Shown here in pieces: positions 1 to 9,522 of a stretch of DNA of 64,000 bases; the first letter of the stretch is position 1, and the number at the start of each line of letters is the position of its first letter. Both the position numbers and the translations under genes were made by a program. The stretch covers positions 3,462,392 to 3,526,391 of the forward strand of contig NZ_KI911783.1 of NCBI RefSeq assembly GCF_000515415.1, given 5' to 3'. The stretch comes from Bradyrhizobium sp. WSM1417 (lineage in GTDB: Bacteria; Pseudomonadota; Alphaproteobacteria; Rhizobiales; Xanthobacteraceae). The notes beneath the pieces were generated by a model. It had not been told where the DNA came from and ran no database searches. It saw only the letters and a program-made list of their open reading frames with translations.

Positions 1-708
1 GCCGGACTTCAGGTTGGCAAGGCGCACCGTGGCATCGACGATCGGCAGGAACACCACGCGGTCGATATGGATGTTGTCCTTGTTCCAATAGTCGGCGAAT
101 CTCTCGAACACCATGCGGTCCTGCTGCACGCGCTCGACGAACTTGTAGGGACCGGCGCAGACCGGATGCAGGCCGAACTTGTCGCCGGCTTCCTTGGCGG
201 CCTTCGGCGACACCATCATGCCGGAGCGGTCGGTCAGCTGCGCGATCAACGGGGAGTAAGGCGTCTTGAGCACCAGCTTGATGGTCAGGGGATCGACGAC
301 CTCGACATGGTCGACGCTGGCGAGCTCGGACTTGCGGAACGAGGTCGGCAGCGTCATGTGACGCTCGATCGAGAATTTTGCTGCTTCCGCATCGAGCGGT
401 TCGCCGTCGTGGAATTTCACGTTGGGCCGGAGCTTGATCGTCATCTCCTTGCCGTCGGGCGAGGTCTCATGGGACAACGCGAGCTGCGGCACGATGTTGA
501 GCTTCTCGTCGATGTCGAACAGCTTGTCGCAGAAGGCGGAGAACACGATGCGGCCGACATAGGTGCGGCCGATGCTGGGATCAAGGATGTCAGGATCCTC
601 GGCGATGCCGATGCGAAGCGTGGTCTGGGCTTGGGCCTGGGTTTGGGCCGCGCTCACGAGCGACGTCAGCAATGCCGACGCCAGGAGTGCCAAACGCATA
701 GGTCTCAT
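1..708 (-). CDS. Peptide ABC transporter periplasmic binding protein, C-terminus beyond window
   Basis: This is the N-terminal part (236 codons) of a family 5 solute-binding protein, the periplasmic receptor of a dipeptide/oligopeptide importer. It opens with a signal peptide (two Met codons, then a Leu/Ala-rich stretch of about 20 residues), followed by LRIGIAEDPDILDPS and further family-typical text such as VKFHDGEPLDAEAAKFSIERH. The reading frame stays open to the window edge, so the protein continues to the left. I start it at 708; an in-frame ATG at 699 is an alternative. It lies 23 bases after the upstream ATPase gene on the same strand. It therefore looks like the receptor of a second peptide importer whose permeases would lie outside the window. 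The exact substrate cannot be told. Confidence 0.9.
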   Translation of the reverse strand, partial: MRPMRLALLASALLTSLVSAAQTQAQAQTTLRIGIAEDPDILDPSIGRTYVGRIVFSAFCDKLFDIDEKLNIVPQLALSHETSPDGKEMTIKLRPNVKFHDGEPLDAEAAKFSIERHMTLPTSFRKSELASVDHVEVVDPLTIKLVLKTPYSPLIAQLTDRSGMMVSPKAAKEAGDKFGLHPVCAGPYKFVERVQQDRMVFERFADYWNKDNIHIDRVVFLPIVDATVRLANLKSG

Positions 709-731
709 CGCTCTCAACCTCTGTTTTGCGG

Positions 732-1831
<1,100 letters not shown>

Positions 1832-1832
<1 letters not shown>

Positions 1833-2821
1833 CACGACACCAGACGTTCGAGCGGCGCGCGGAGGCAGCGCGAGAGGTGGCCGGGGCTGACTTCGACCAG
1901 CGGCGGCGGCGTCTTGGTGCAGGCGTCCAGCACGAAGGGGCAGCGCGCGGCGAAGCGGCATCCTGCGGGCGGCTGCATCATGTTCGGAACCATGCCCTCG
2001 ATCGTGGCGAGCTGTTCGGCGCGATGGTCGAGCCGCGGGATCGAGCCGAGCAGGCCGACGGTGTAGGGATGTTGCGGCGCCGAGAACAGCTCGTCCACCG
2101 CCGCGCGCTCGACGATCTCGCCGGCATACATTACCGCGACCTCGTCGCAGACTTCGGCGACCACGCCGAGATCATGGGTGATCAGGATGATGGCGGCGCC
2201 GCTCGCCGCCTTCAACTCGCGCATCAGCTCCAGGATCTGCGCCTGCAGGGTGACATCGAGGGCAGTGGTCGGCTCGTCCGCGATCAGCAGCCGCGGGTCG
2301 CAGGCGAGCGCCATCGCGATCATGACGCGCTGGCGCATGCCGCCGGAGAGCTTGTGCGGATATTCGTCGATCCGCCGCTCGGGCGACGGGATGTGGACGC
2401 GACGCAGCAGATCGATCGCCCGCTCGCGCGCACTCCTGCGCGAGCCGCCGCGGTGGCGCAAAATCGTCTCGACGATCTGGTCGCCGATGGTGAAGCTCGG
2501 ATTGAGCGAGGTCATCGGCTCCTGAAAGATCATCGCGAGCCGGTTGCCGCGAAGGTCGCGCAGGGTCTGGTCCGACGTCTTAAGCAGGTCGAAACCGTCG
2601 AAGCGGATCGCGCCGGAGATCTCCGCGCTCTGCTTCGGCAGCAGGCCCATGATCGCCAGCGACGTCACGCTCTTGCCGCAGCCGGATTCGCCGACGAGGC
2701 CGAGCGTCGCGCCATTGGCAACGCTGAGATCGACGCCGTCGACCGCATGGGTGACGCGGCCGTCGTCGCCGTGAAAACGAATACGCAGATCGCTGATCTC
2801 GATGAGGGGGCTCGGGTTCAT
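1832..2821 (-). CDS. Peptide ABC transporter ATP-binding protein, DppD/OppD type
   Basis: A 329-residue ABC ATPase. Walker A GESGCGKSV is at about residues 44-52, the signature reads LSGGMRQRVMIAMA, Walker B LLIADEPTTALD and the switch ITHDLGVV. GGMRQR together with IADEPTTALD is typical of the D-type subunit, whereas the neighbouring gene has the F-type GGQRQR/CDEPVSALD. The C-terminal CRFAARCPFVLDAC segment belongs to the oligopeptide-transporter extension. The start overlaps the stop of the DUF1028 gene by 4 bases (ATGA), and the stop overlaps the next ATPase by one base. Both overlaps imply translational coupling in one operon. Confidence 0.93.
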
Positions 2822-3528
2822 GAGCGTTTTGCGCGCGCTGCGGCAATGCTAGCGTCGATGACGCTGCGATCGGTGTTGCCGGCCGGGTTCTGCCGCGTCG
2901 GCATGGAAGCGCGGAAGTGGACCCAGAGCTCATGGCTGACGCGCTCGAGCCGCTCGAGCTCGCCGAGCGGATCGGGATGATCGTCGGCGCGGATGTCCAG
3001 CGTCGGCCATTCCTCCTCGCCGTGGATCAGGAGCGCGGCGGACTGCTTGCCGCGCTTGTCGCCGCCGGCGGCTTCGCCCGCGCGCATCGCGGCGAGCAGG
3101 CGGCGCGGGAACGGCAGGCTGTCATTGGCGATATAGGTCTTTGCGGTCTCGTCGAGCACATCGGCGCCCGCGAGCATGTTGCCGGCGATCGAGAAGCCGC
3201 TGCCTGCGATGTGTCCGCACCAATCGATGCAGTCGCGCCCAGTATGCGCGGCAATCGCGCCACTGGCGTCCATGATGTGGATCTGGCGGCTCTCGCGGCC
3301 ATCGTCGGTCGCGAGCAGGGCGGCCAGCGCGTCGTGCGCGTTGAGACCCTGACGCAGCAGCTTGACGCCGTCGATGCCGTAATAAGGATTGACGAAGGCC
3401 TGCGTCGCGATGGCGCCAAGGCCCGCAGCGATGTAGGGCACTCGCGCGCCAACGGCGAAGAAGCGCGTGGCTACGGCGATGCCGAACTGGCCGGTAGCAG
3501 AATCGCGCGCGATGATCGACCAGGTCAT
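2818..3528 (-). CDS. DUF1028 family protein (Ntn-hydrolase-like)
   Basis: This 236-residue protein begins MTWSIIARDSATGQFGIAVA, the hallmark of DUF1028, a family related by fold to Ntn hydrolases but of unproven activity. A conserved block around PYYGIDGVKLLRQGL is followed by ARCIDW-like text (GRDCIDWCGHIAG) and GNMLAG. There is no signal peptide. It sits 9 bases after the gamma-glutamyltransferase gene, which is also an Ntn-type enzyme, and overlaps the next ATPase gene by 4 bases. From this position I infer a role in cytoplasmic processing of imported peptides or gamma-glutamyl compounds, but nothing in the sequence proves it. Confidence 0.88.
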   Translation of the reverse strand: MTWSIIARDSATGQFGIAVATRFFAVGARVPYIAAGLGAIATQAFVNPYYGIDGVKLLRQGLNAHDALAALLATDDGRESRQIHIMDASGAIAAHTGRDCIDWCGHIAGSGFSIAGNMLAGADVLDETAKTYIANDSLPFPRRLLAAMRAGEAAGGDKRGKQSAALLIHGEEEWPTLDIRADDHPDPLGELERLERVSHELWVHFRASMPTRQNPAGNTDRSVIDASIAAARAKRS

Positions 3529-3537
3529 GTGCTGCCT

Positions 3538-5343
3538 TTAGCGCCCTGCGGCGTAACCCTGCATGCCGCGCGGATTGGCGGCGGCGCGGCGACGCGGACC
3601 GACGCGCGAGGCCGCGGTGAGGCGGCCTTCCGACCAATCCGGTCCGACCTCGACGATATGTCCGCGTTCGCGAAGATTTTCGATCGTCGCCTTCGGCACG
3701 CGGTTCTCGACTACGAGCACGCCGGGGCGCGCGGTGCGGGGCCAGAACGAGATCGGGAAATGCTCGGAGTGCCAGGCCGGTGCGTCGATCGCCTCCTGGA
3801 GATTGAGGTTGCAATGGACGTGTCGCAGGAAGAACTGCGTGATCCACTGATCCTGCTGGTCGCCGCCGGGCGAGCCCCAGGCGAGATAAGGCTCGCCGTC
3901 CCGCAATGCCATGGTGGGGGACAGCGTGGTGCGCGGCCGCTTGCCGGGCGCGAGCGAACTCGGTTGGTTCTCCTCCAGATCGAACATCTGCGCGCGGCTG
4001 CCGAGGCAGAAGCCGAGCTCGGGAATGATCGGAGAGGATTGCAGCCAGCCGCCGGATGGCGTCGAGGACACCATGTTGCCGGCCTTGTCGATGATGTCGA
4101 AATGCACGGTGTCGCCGCGCACCTCGCCGAAGCGGCCCACCGTCGGTTCACCGGCGCCGAGCGCGCCGACAGCCTCGCGCTGGCCCTCGGCGCGGCGCAG
4201 CTTGACCACGCCGCCAAAGCCCTCGATCGCACCGGGCCGGAGATCGAGCGAGGCCTTGTCGGTGACGAGCTTGCGGCGCTCGTTGTTGTAGGCATCCGAC
4301 AGCAGCGTTCCGATCGGGATCTCGCTGAACTCGGGATCGCCGTAGAATTTTTCGCGGTCGGCGAAGGCGAGCTTGGCGCATTCGATCTGGAGATGGATGA
4401 ATTCCGGCCCCGTGGGGTCGAGCCCATCGAGCGCAAAGCCCTTCAGCAGCGCGAGCTGCTGCAGCGTCACCGGACCCTGGCTCCAGACCCCGGCCTTGCA
4501 GACGGTGTAGCGGCCATAATCGTAGGTGAGTGGGGCCTCGACCGTCGGCTGCCAGCGCGCCATGTCATCGGCCGACAGTACGCCGCGATGCGGCGAGCCG
4601 CTGACGTCCATCACGTCCTGCGTTCGGCAGAATTTGTCGATGGCTTCCGCGACGAAGCCCTGCGACCACGCCTTGCGTGCGCGCTCGATCTCGGCGTCGC
4701 GACCGCCGCCGCCGCTTTCGGCTTCGCTCAGGATTCGTGCGTAGGTCGCCGCAAGCGTCTTGTTGGTAAAGAGCGTGCCGGGTGTTGGCACTTCGCCGTT
4801 CGGGAGATAGACGGCGGCTGATGTGGGCCAGTGCTTGCGGAATAATTGCTCGACAGTCTGGATCGTGGCGCAGGCGCGCTCGACCAGCGGATAGCCGTCG
4901 CGCGCATAGGAGATCGCGGGCTCCAGCACGTCGCGCACGCGCATCGTGCCGTAGTCACGCAGCAGCATCATCCAGGATTCGAAGGTGCCGGGGACGCAGG
5001 CCGCGAGCAGGCCGGTGCCAGGCACCATGTCGAGGCCTTCGCTCTTGTAGTGCGCGATGGTGGCGCGGGCTGGTGCCGGTCCCTGGCCGCAGATCACCTC
5101 GGTGCGGCCGCGCTTCACGTCGTGCACGATGATCGGAACGTCGCCGCCGGGGCCGTTCAGATGCGGCTCGACCACCTGGAGCGTGAAAGCGGTGGCGACG
5201 CCAGCGTCAAAGGCGTTGCCGCCCTTTTCCAGGATGGCCATGCCGATAGCGGTCGCGATCCAGTGCGTGGTCGCGACGACGCCGAAGGTGCCTTCGATCT
5301 CGGGGCGTGTCGTGAATGGATCGGGATTGACGATGGTGGCCAT
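3538..5343 (-). CDS. Gamma-glutamyltransferase family protein
   Basis: A 601-residue member of the gamma-glutamyltransferase/peptidase family, which hydrolyses or transfers gamma-glutamyl groups after autocatalytic cleavage. The large-subunit part holds GGNAFDAGVATAFTLQVVEPHLNGPGG. The catalytic Thr that becomes the N-terminus of the small subunit is probably Thr412 in RGDTVHFDIIDKAGN, and SSTPSGGWLQ and GSPGGDQQDQW mark the small-subunit active site. No signal peptide is visible. Unlike the periplasmic E. coli enzyme, this one would act inside the cell, which suits processing of material delivered by the surrounding ABC transporters. About 80 bases separate it from the ATPase gene upstream. 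The substrate could be glutathione, another gamma-glutamyl peptide or a cephalosporin-like amide. Confidence 0.9.
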   Translation of the reverse strand: MATIVNPDPFTTRPEIEGTFGVVATTHWIATAIGMAILEKGGNAFDAGVATAFTLQVVEPHLNGPGGDVPIIVHDVKRGRTEVICGQGPAPARATIAHYKSEGLDMVPGTGLLAACVPGTFESWMMLLRDYGTMRVRDVLEPAISYARDGYPLVERACATIQTVEQLFRKHWPTSAAVYLPNGEVPTPGTLFTNKTLAATYARILSEAESGGGGRDAEIERARKAWSQGFVAEAIDKFCRTQDVMDVSGSPHRGVLSADDMARWQPTVEAPLTYDYGRYTVCKAGVWSQGPVTLQQLALLKGFALDGLDPTGPEFIHLQIECAKLAFADREKFYGDPEFSEIPIGTLLSDAYNNERRKLVTDKASLDLRPGAIEGFGGVVKLRRAEGQREAVGALGAGEPTVGRFGEVRGDTVHFDIIDKAGNMVSSTPSGGWLQSSPIIPELGFCLGSRAQMFDLEENQPSSLAPGKRPRTTLSPTMALRDGEPYLAWGSPGGDQQDQWITQFFLRHVHCNLNLQEAIDAPAWHSEHFPISFWPRTARPGVLVVENRVPKATIENLRERGHIVEVGPDWSEGRLTAASRVGPRRRAAANPRGMQGYAAGR

Positions 5344-5424
5344 GGACTACCTCATTTGCGGCGCGCGCAATTGATCACAGGGCCAGGCCGCCGCCAAATG
5401 CGCAGGCTGCATGGCACGCGCGCG

Positions 5425-6414
5425 TCACGCCGGTACCGGCTCGGCGTTGACCGCATGGCAGGCGACGCCGTCGATCAATTCAGGTGCTTCCTTGCGGCAG
5501 AGATCGAACGCCAGCGGGCAGCGCGGATTGAAGGCGCACCCAGGCGGCGGATTGATCGGGTTCGGGATCTCGCCTTTCACGGGGATACGCTGGCGGCCGC
5601 TCATGGCAAGATCGGGCACGGCGCCGAGCAGCATCTTGGTGTAGGGCATGCGAGGACGAGCAAACAGCTCACGTCCTTCCGCGATCTCGACGATGCGGCC
5701 GAGATACATCACGCCGACGCGGCTCGCCATGTGGCGGACCACGGCGAGGTTGTGGCTGATGAACATGTAGGTCAGGCCGAACTTGTCCTGGAGGTCGCGC
5801 ATCAGGTTCAGGATTTGCGCCTGCACGGAGACGTCGAGCGCGGAGGTCGGCTCGTCGCAAACAATGAACTCTGCGTCGGAGGCGAGCGCGCGAGCGATCG
5901 CGATGCGCTGACGCTGGCCGCCCGAGAATTCGTGCGGAAATTTCAACCTGTCGTCTGGATGCAGGCCGACAAGGCTGAGAAGTTCGCCGACGCGCGCCTG
6001 GATGTCGCGCTCGCCCTCGATCAGGTCGAAAGCGCGGATCGGCTCGGAGATGATGGCGTCGACCCGGAAGCGTGGGTTCAGGCTCGCATAGGGATCCTGG
6101 AAGATCATCTGGATGCGGCGGCGCAGCTTTCGGCGTGCCGGTGCCTGCCGTGGGTCGGTCATCGAGACGCCGTCGATCAGGACGTCGCCGGAGCTCGGCG
6201 GCAGCAGGCCGACGACCATCCGCGCGACCGTGGTCTTGCCCGAGCCGGATTCTCCGACCAGCGCAAAAGTCTCGCCCTTCCTGATGTCGAAGGTGACGCC
6301 GTCGACAGCTTTGAGATATTCGAGATGGCCGCCCTCGAGCACGCGGTTGAGCCAGGGTTTCGAAACGTCGAAGACGCGCCGCAGATTTGTGGCCTGGACG
6401 AAGGAAGTGCTCAT
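5425..6414 (-). CDS. Peptide ABC transporter ATP-binding protein, DppF/OppF type
   Basis: A 329-residue ATPase with Walker A GESGSGKTT, signature FSGGQRQRIAIARA, Walker B FIVCDEPTSALD and switch ISHNLAVV. The C-terminus has the usual extension with CAFNPRCPLAFDLC. The N-terminus is slightly long (VFDVSKPWLNRVLEGG before the core), as is common in F-type subunits. Its ATG overlaps the end of the D-type ATPase gene by 4 bases. With 6411-7397 it forms the first ATPase pair of this operon, matched to the two permease genes upstream. Confidence 0.93.
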   Translation of the reverse strand: MSTSFVQATNLRRVFDVSKPWLNRVLEGGHLEYLKAVDGVTFDIRKGETFALVGESGSGKTTVARMVVGLLPPSSGDVLIDGVSMTDPRQAPARRKLRRRIQMIFQDPYASLNPRFRVDAIISEPIRAFDLIEGERDIQARVGELLSLVGLHPDDRLKFPHEFSGGQRQRIAIARALASDAEFIVCDEPTSALDVSVQAQILNLMRDLQDKFGLTYMFISHNLAVVRHMASRVGVMYLGRIVEIAEGRELFARPRMPYTKMLLGAVPDLAMSGRQRIPVKGEIPNPINPPPGCAFNPRCPLAFDLCRKEAPELIDGVACHAVNAEPVPA

Positions 6415-7397
6415 GCCGCGCTCTCCGCCGGCACGCTGTCATAGAGGTGGCAGGCGACGGATTGCGTGCCGCGCGGCAGCGGCTCTGGCCTCTCTACGCG
6501 GCATCGGTCGAATGCGAATGCGCAGCGCGGATTGAACGAACAGCCGCGCGGGATCGCCGACAGGCGCGGCATGGAGCCGGGGATCTGCACAAGGCGCTTG
6601 TCGTCGCCGGCAAGGGTCGGGATCGCGCCCATTAGGCCCTTGGCATAAGGGTGCAGCGGGTTCCTGACGACGTCCTGCACCGGACCGATCTCGGCGACGC
6701 GGCCGGCATACATCACCGCGACGCGGTCGGATGCCTCCGCGATGACGCCCATGTCGTGGGTCACCAGCATCACGGCGGTGCCGTGGTCGCGTCCGAGCCG
6801 CTTGATCAGCGAGATGATCTGGGCCTGCACGGAGACGTCGAGCGCGGTGGTCGGCTCGTCCGCGATGATCAGCTCCGGCTCGGCACAAATCGCGAGCGCA
6901 ATGACCACGCGCTGGCGCATGCCACCGGAGAATTCGTGGGGATAGCCGTCGATGCGCTTTTCGGGTGCGGGGATTCCGACTTCGGCGAGCAGGTCGATGG
7001 CGCGGCGGCGCGCGGCGGTCTCGGACAGGTTCAGATGAGTTCTGATCGTCTCGATCAGCTGATCGCCGACGCGGTAGAGCGGATTGAGCGATGTCAGGGG
7101 ATCCTGGAAGATCATGCCGATCCGTTTTCCCCGGATACGGCGCAGCTCCTCCGCCGGAAAATTGTCGATGCGCAGGCCCGCAAGACGAATCTCGCCGCCG
7201 GCGATGCGGCCGGGCGGATCGATCAGGCCGATCACGGCCAAGCCCGTGACGGACTTGCCGGCGCCGGATTCGCCGACCACGCCGAGTACCTCGCCCTTGG
7301 CGATGTCGAAGGAGACGCCATCGATGGCGCGTAGGGTGCCGCGGCGGGAGGCGAACTCGACCTGAAGATTGCGTACGGAGAGGATGGAGTCGGTCAT
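6411..7397 (-). CDS. Peptide ABC transporter ATP-binding protein, DppD/OppD type
   Basis: A 328-residue ATPase with Walker A GESGAGKSV, signature FSGGMRQRVVIALA, Walker B LIIADEPTTALD and switch VTHDMGVI. The Cys-bearing C-terminal extension (CSFNPRCAFAFDRC) is present. I use the ATG at 7397 (MTDSILSVRNLQVEF). An in-frame TTG at 7433 would add 12 residues with no family resemblance. The short gap to the permease gene contains a repeated TTTGCTCATCG-like stretch and no convincing ribosome binding site for either start, so the exact start is uncertain. Confidence 0.92.
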   Translation of the reverse strand: MTDSILSVRNLQVEFASRRGTLRAIDGVSFDIAKGEVLGVVGESGAGKSVTGLAVIGLIDPPGRIAGGEIRLAGLRIDNFPAEELRRIRGKRIGMIFQDPLTSLNPLYRVGDQLIETIRTHLNLSETAARRRAIDLLAEVGIPAPEKRIDGYPHEFSGGMRQRVVIALAICAEPELIIADEPTTALDVSVQAQIISLIKRLGRDHGTAVMLVTHDMGVIAEASDRVAVMYAGRVAEIGPVQDVVRNPLHPYAKGLMGAIPTLAGDDKRLVQIPGSMPRLSAIPRGCSFNPRCAFAFDRCRVERPEPLPRGTQSVACHLYDSVPAESAA

Positions 7398-7455
7398 GAG
7401 CGAGACGCTCGCATCCGAATTTTGCTTATGCAAGATTTGCTCATCGAAAGTTTGC

Positions 7456-8427
7456 TCATCGGAGCTTCGGGTTGAGCGCGTCGCGCAGCCAGTCGCCGAG
7501 CAGGTTGATCGACAGGATCAAGGCAGCGAGCGCGATACCGGGAAAGGCCACAATCCACCATTCGCCCGCGAACAGGTAGTTGTTGCCGATGCGAATCAAT
7601 GTGCCGAGCGAGGGCATTGTGTCGGGCAGGCCGACGCCAAGGAAGGACAGCGTCGCCTCGGTGATGATCGCGAGCGCGAGGTTGATCGTGGCGATGACCA
7701 GGATCGGACCCATTGTGTTTGGCAGCACGTGGCGGAACATGATCTTTGGTGCGGGAAGGCCGATCAGTTGCGCGGCGGCCACGTAGTCCTTGTTCTTCTC
7801 GACCATCACGGAGCCGCGTACCGTCCGGGCATACCCAACCCAGAAACTCAGGCCGATCGAGATCACCAGCACGATCAGCATGCTGGTTGCATCCAGCCGG
7901 TTGCCGAGGATCGATTTCGCGATGCCGTTGACCAGCAGCGCGATCAGAATAGCGGGGAAAGTGAGTTGCACGTCTGCAATCCGCATGATCACGCCGTCCA
8001 CCGCGCCGCCGAAATAGCCGGCGACCAGGCCAAGCGCGATGCCGAGCGCGCCCGCGAAGATCACCCCCGCCACGCCGACAGCGAGCGAGATGCGCAGCCC
8101 GTAGAGAATGGCGGAGAACACGTCGCGGCCCTGCTCGTCGGTGCCGAGCAGGAACGGGCTCTGCCCCTCAGCAGTCCACAGCGGTGAGATCCTGGAATTC
8201 ATCAATTGGAGCTGTGCTGGATCGAAAGGGTCCTGCACCGCGAGCGCGGAGGCAAAGATCGCAAGCAGGAAGAACAGCACCGTAATGGTTGCCGCCACCA
8301 TGGTCAGCTTGGATCGGCGAAACGAATAGAAGACGTCGCTGTCGAGTGCGCGGCTGAACCAGCCGCGGGCGGCATGCGTCGGCAGCGTGCTCGGCTTGTC
8401 GGGATTGGAGGCGACCACTTCGGACAT
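7456..8427 (-). CDS. Peptide ABC transporter permease, DppC/OppC type
   Basis: A 323-residue inner-membrane permease. Its long N-terminal tail (about 40 residues) and first membrane helix (TMVAATITVLFFLLAIFASA) precede the periplasmic loop with FLLGTDEQGRDVFSAILYG, the classical C-type motif. Five more helices follow. The EAA loop that contacts the ATPases reads YVAAAQLIGLPAPKIMFRHVLPN. It ends just upstream of the D-type ATPase gene and starts 10 bases after the B-type permease gene. Confidence 0.94.
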   Translation of the reverse strand: MSEVVASNPDKPSTLPTHAARGWFSRALDSDVFYSFRRSKLTMVAATITVLFFLLAIFASALAVQDPFDPAQLQLMNSRISPLWTAEGQSPFLLGTDEQGRDVFSAILYGLRISLAVGVAGVIFAGALGIALGLVAGYFGGAVDGVIMRIADVQLTFPAILIALLVNGIAKSILGNRLDATSMLIVLVISIGLSFWVGYARTVRGSVMVEKNKDYVAAAQLIGLPAPKIMFRHVLPNTMGPILVIATINLALAIITEATLSFLGVGLPDTMPSLGTLIRIGNNYLFAGEWWIVAFPGIALAALILSINLLGDWLRDALNPKLR

Positions 8428-8437
8428 GCAGGCTGCC

Positions 8438-9418
8438 TTATGTGGCGCGGCCGACGGTCGCGCGCAGGCGCGGATCGACGACGGTGTAGAGGATGTCGAC
8501 CACCAGATTGATGGTGACGAAAATCAGTGAGACCATCAGCAGGTAGGCGGCCATAATCGGGATATCGACGTTTTGCACGGCCTGCACGAACAGAAGTCCC
8601 ATGCCGGGCCATTGGAACACGGTTTCGGTGATGATCGAAAATGCAATAACCGAGCCAAACTGCAGTCCGGCCACCGTGATCACGGGAATCAGCGTGTTCT
8701 TCAGTGCGTGGCCGAAATGAATGGCACGGGTTGTCAGCCCACGGGCGCGGGCAAAGCGGATATAATCGGTCCGAAGCACTTCCAGCATCTCCGCGCGCAC
8801 CAGCCGCATGATCAGGGTCATCTGGAACAGGCCGAGCGTGATCGAGGGCATGATCAGCGCCTTCAGGCCCGACAATGTGAGCAGGCCCGTGGTCCACCAG
8901 CCGAGCTTGACGACCTCGCCGCGGCCGAACGAGGGCAACCAGCCCAACGTCACCGCGAACAGGTAGATCAGAAGGATGCCGATCAGGAAAGTCGGCAGCG
9001 AGATGCCGATCAGCGAAACCGCCTGGAATAATTTGGCGAGCAGGGTGTCGCGCCTGAGCGCCGAATAGACGCCCATCAGGATGCCGGACACCATTGCAAA
9101 TACGGTCGCGCAGATCGCAAGTTCCAGCGTTGCGGGCATACGTTCCATCAACAGCGTCGAGACCGGCTGGCGGAATTGATAGGAGACGCCGAACTTGAAT
9201 TGCGCGGCATCGGCGAAATAGCGCACGAACTGCACCGGCACGGGATCATCGAGGCCCAGCGACTTGCGCACGGCGGCGCGTTCGGCCGCCGGCGTATCGA
9301 GCGAGACGATCTGGTTGATGGGGTCGCCGGCGAAGCGGAACATCGAGAACGCGATGATGCCGACGGCGAACAAGACGCCGATAGCCTGAACGGCCCGGCG
9401 AAGAGTGAAAGCGAGCAT
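8438..9418 (-). CDS. Peptide ABC transporter permease, DppB/OppB type
   Basis: A permease of about 326 residues with six predicted membrane segments. It begins with the B-type first helix (VQAIGVLFAVGIIAFSMFRFAGDP), which runs into the RKSLGLDDPVPVQFVRYF region and the EAA loop DYIRFARARGLTTRAIHFGHALKN. The ATG at 9418 gives the usual MLAFTLRRAVQ start. A GTG at 9427 with AAGGA just upstream would add three residues and cannot be excluded. The gene lies about 50 bases beyond a strong terminator-like hairpin that follows the binding-protein gene. Confidence 0.93.
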   Translation of the reverse strand: MLAFTLRRAVQAIGVLFAVGIIAFSMFRFAGDPINQIVSLDTPAAERAAVRKSLGLDDPVPVQFVRYFADAAQFKFGVSYQFRQPVSTLLMERMPATLELAICATVFAMVSGILMGVYSALRRDTLLAKLFQAVSLIGISLPTFLIGILLIYLFAVTLGWLPSFGRGEVVKLGWWTTGLLTLSGLKALIMPSITLGLFQMTLIMRLVRAEMLEVLRTDYIRFARARGLTTRAIHFGHALKNTLIPVITVAGLQFGSVIAFSIITETVFQWPGMGLLFVQAVQNVDIPIMAAYLLMVSLIFVTINLVVDILYTVVDPRLRATVGRAT

Positions 9419-9467
9419 GCCTTCCACTTTCCTTGAGTGAGCGTCTGGCCGACGTCTTTGTCAGCCG

Positions 9468-9508
9468 AAAAAAGAAAGGTCCCGGTAGCCTGACGCTGCC
9501 GGGACCTT
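9468..9508 (-). terminator. Rho-independent terminator/attenuator between binding protein and permease genes
   Basis: On the minus strand a 14-bp stem with one G-T or mismatch pair (arms 9495-9508 and 9476-9489, core GGTCCCGG/CCGGGACC) and a 5-base loop is followed by a U tract (UUU C UUUUUU, 9468-9477). It lies directly after the binding-protein gene and before the first permease gene. Because the downstream genes show no separate promoter that I can recognise, it most likely reduces rather than stops transcription, giving more receptor than membrane components. Confidence 0.88.
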
Positions 9509-9522
9509 GTGTTCAACTGACG

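Noticed and set aside
2917..4821. A 634-codon open frame on the plus strand
   Set aside because: It is the mirror of the DUF1028 and gamma-glutamyltransferase genes, which have clear motifs on the minus strand.
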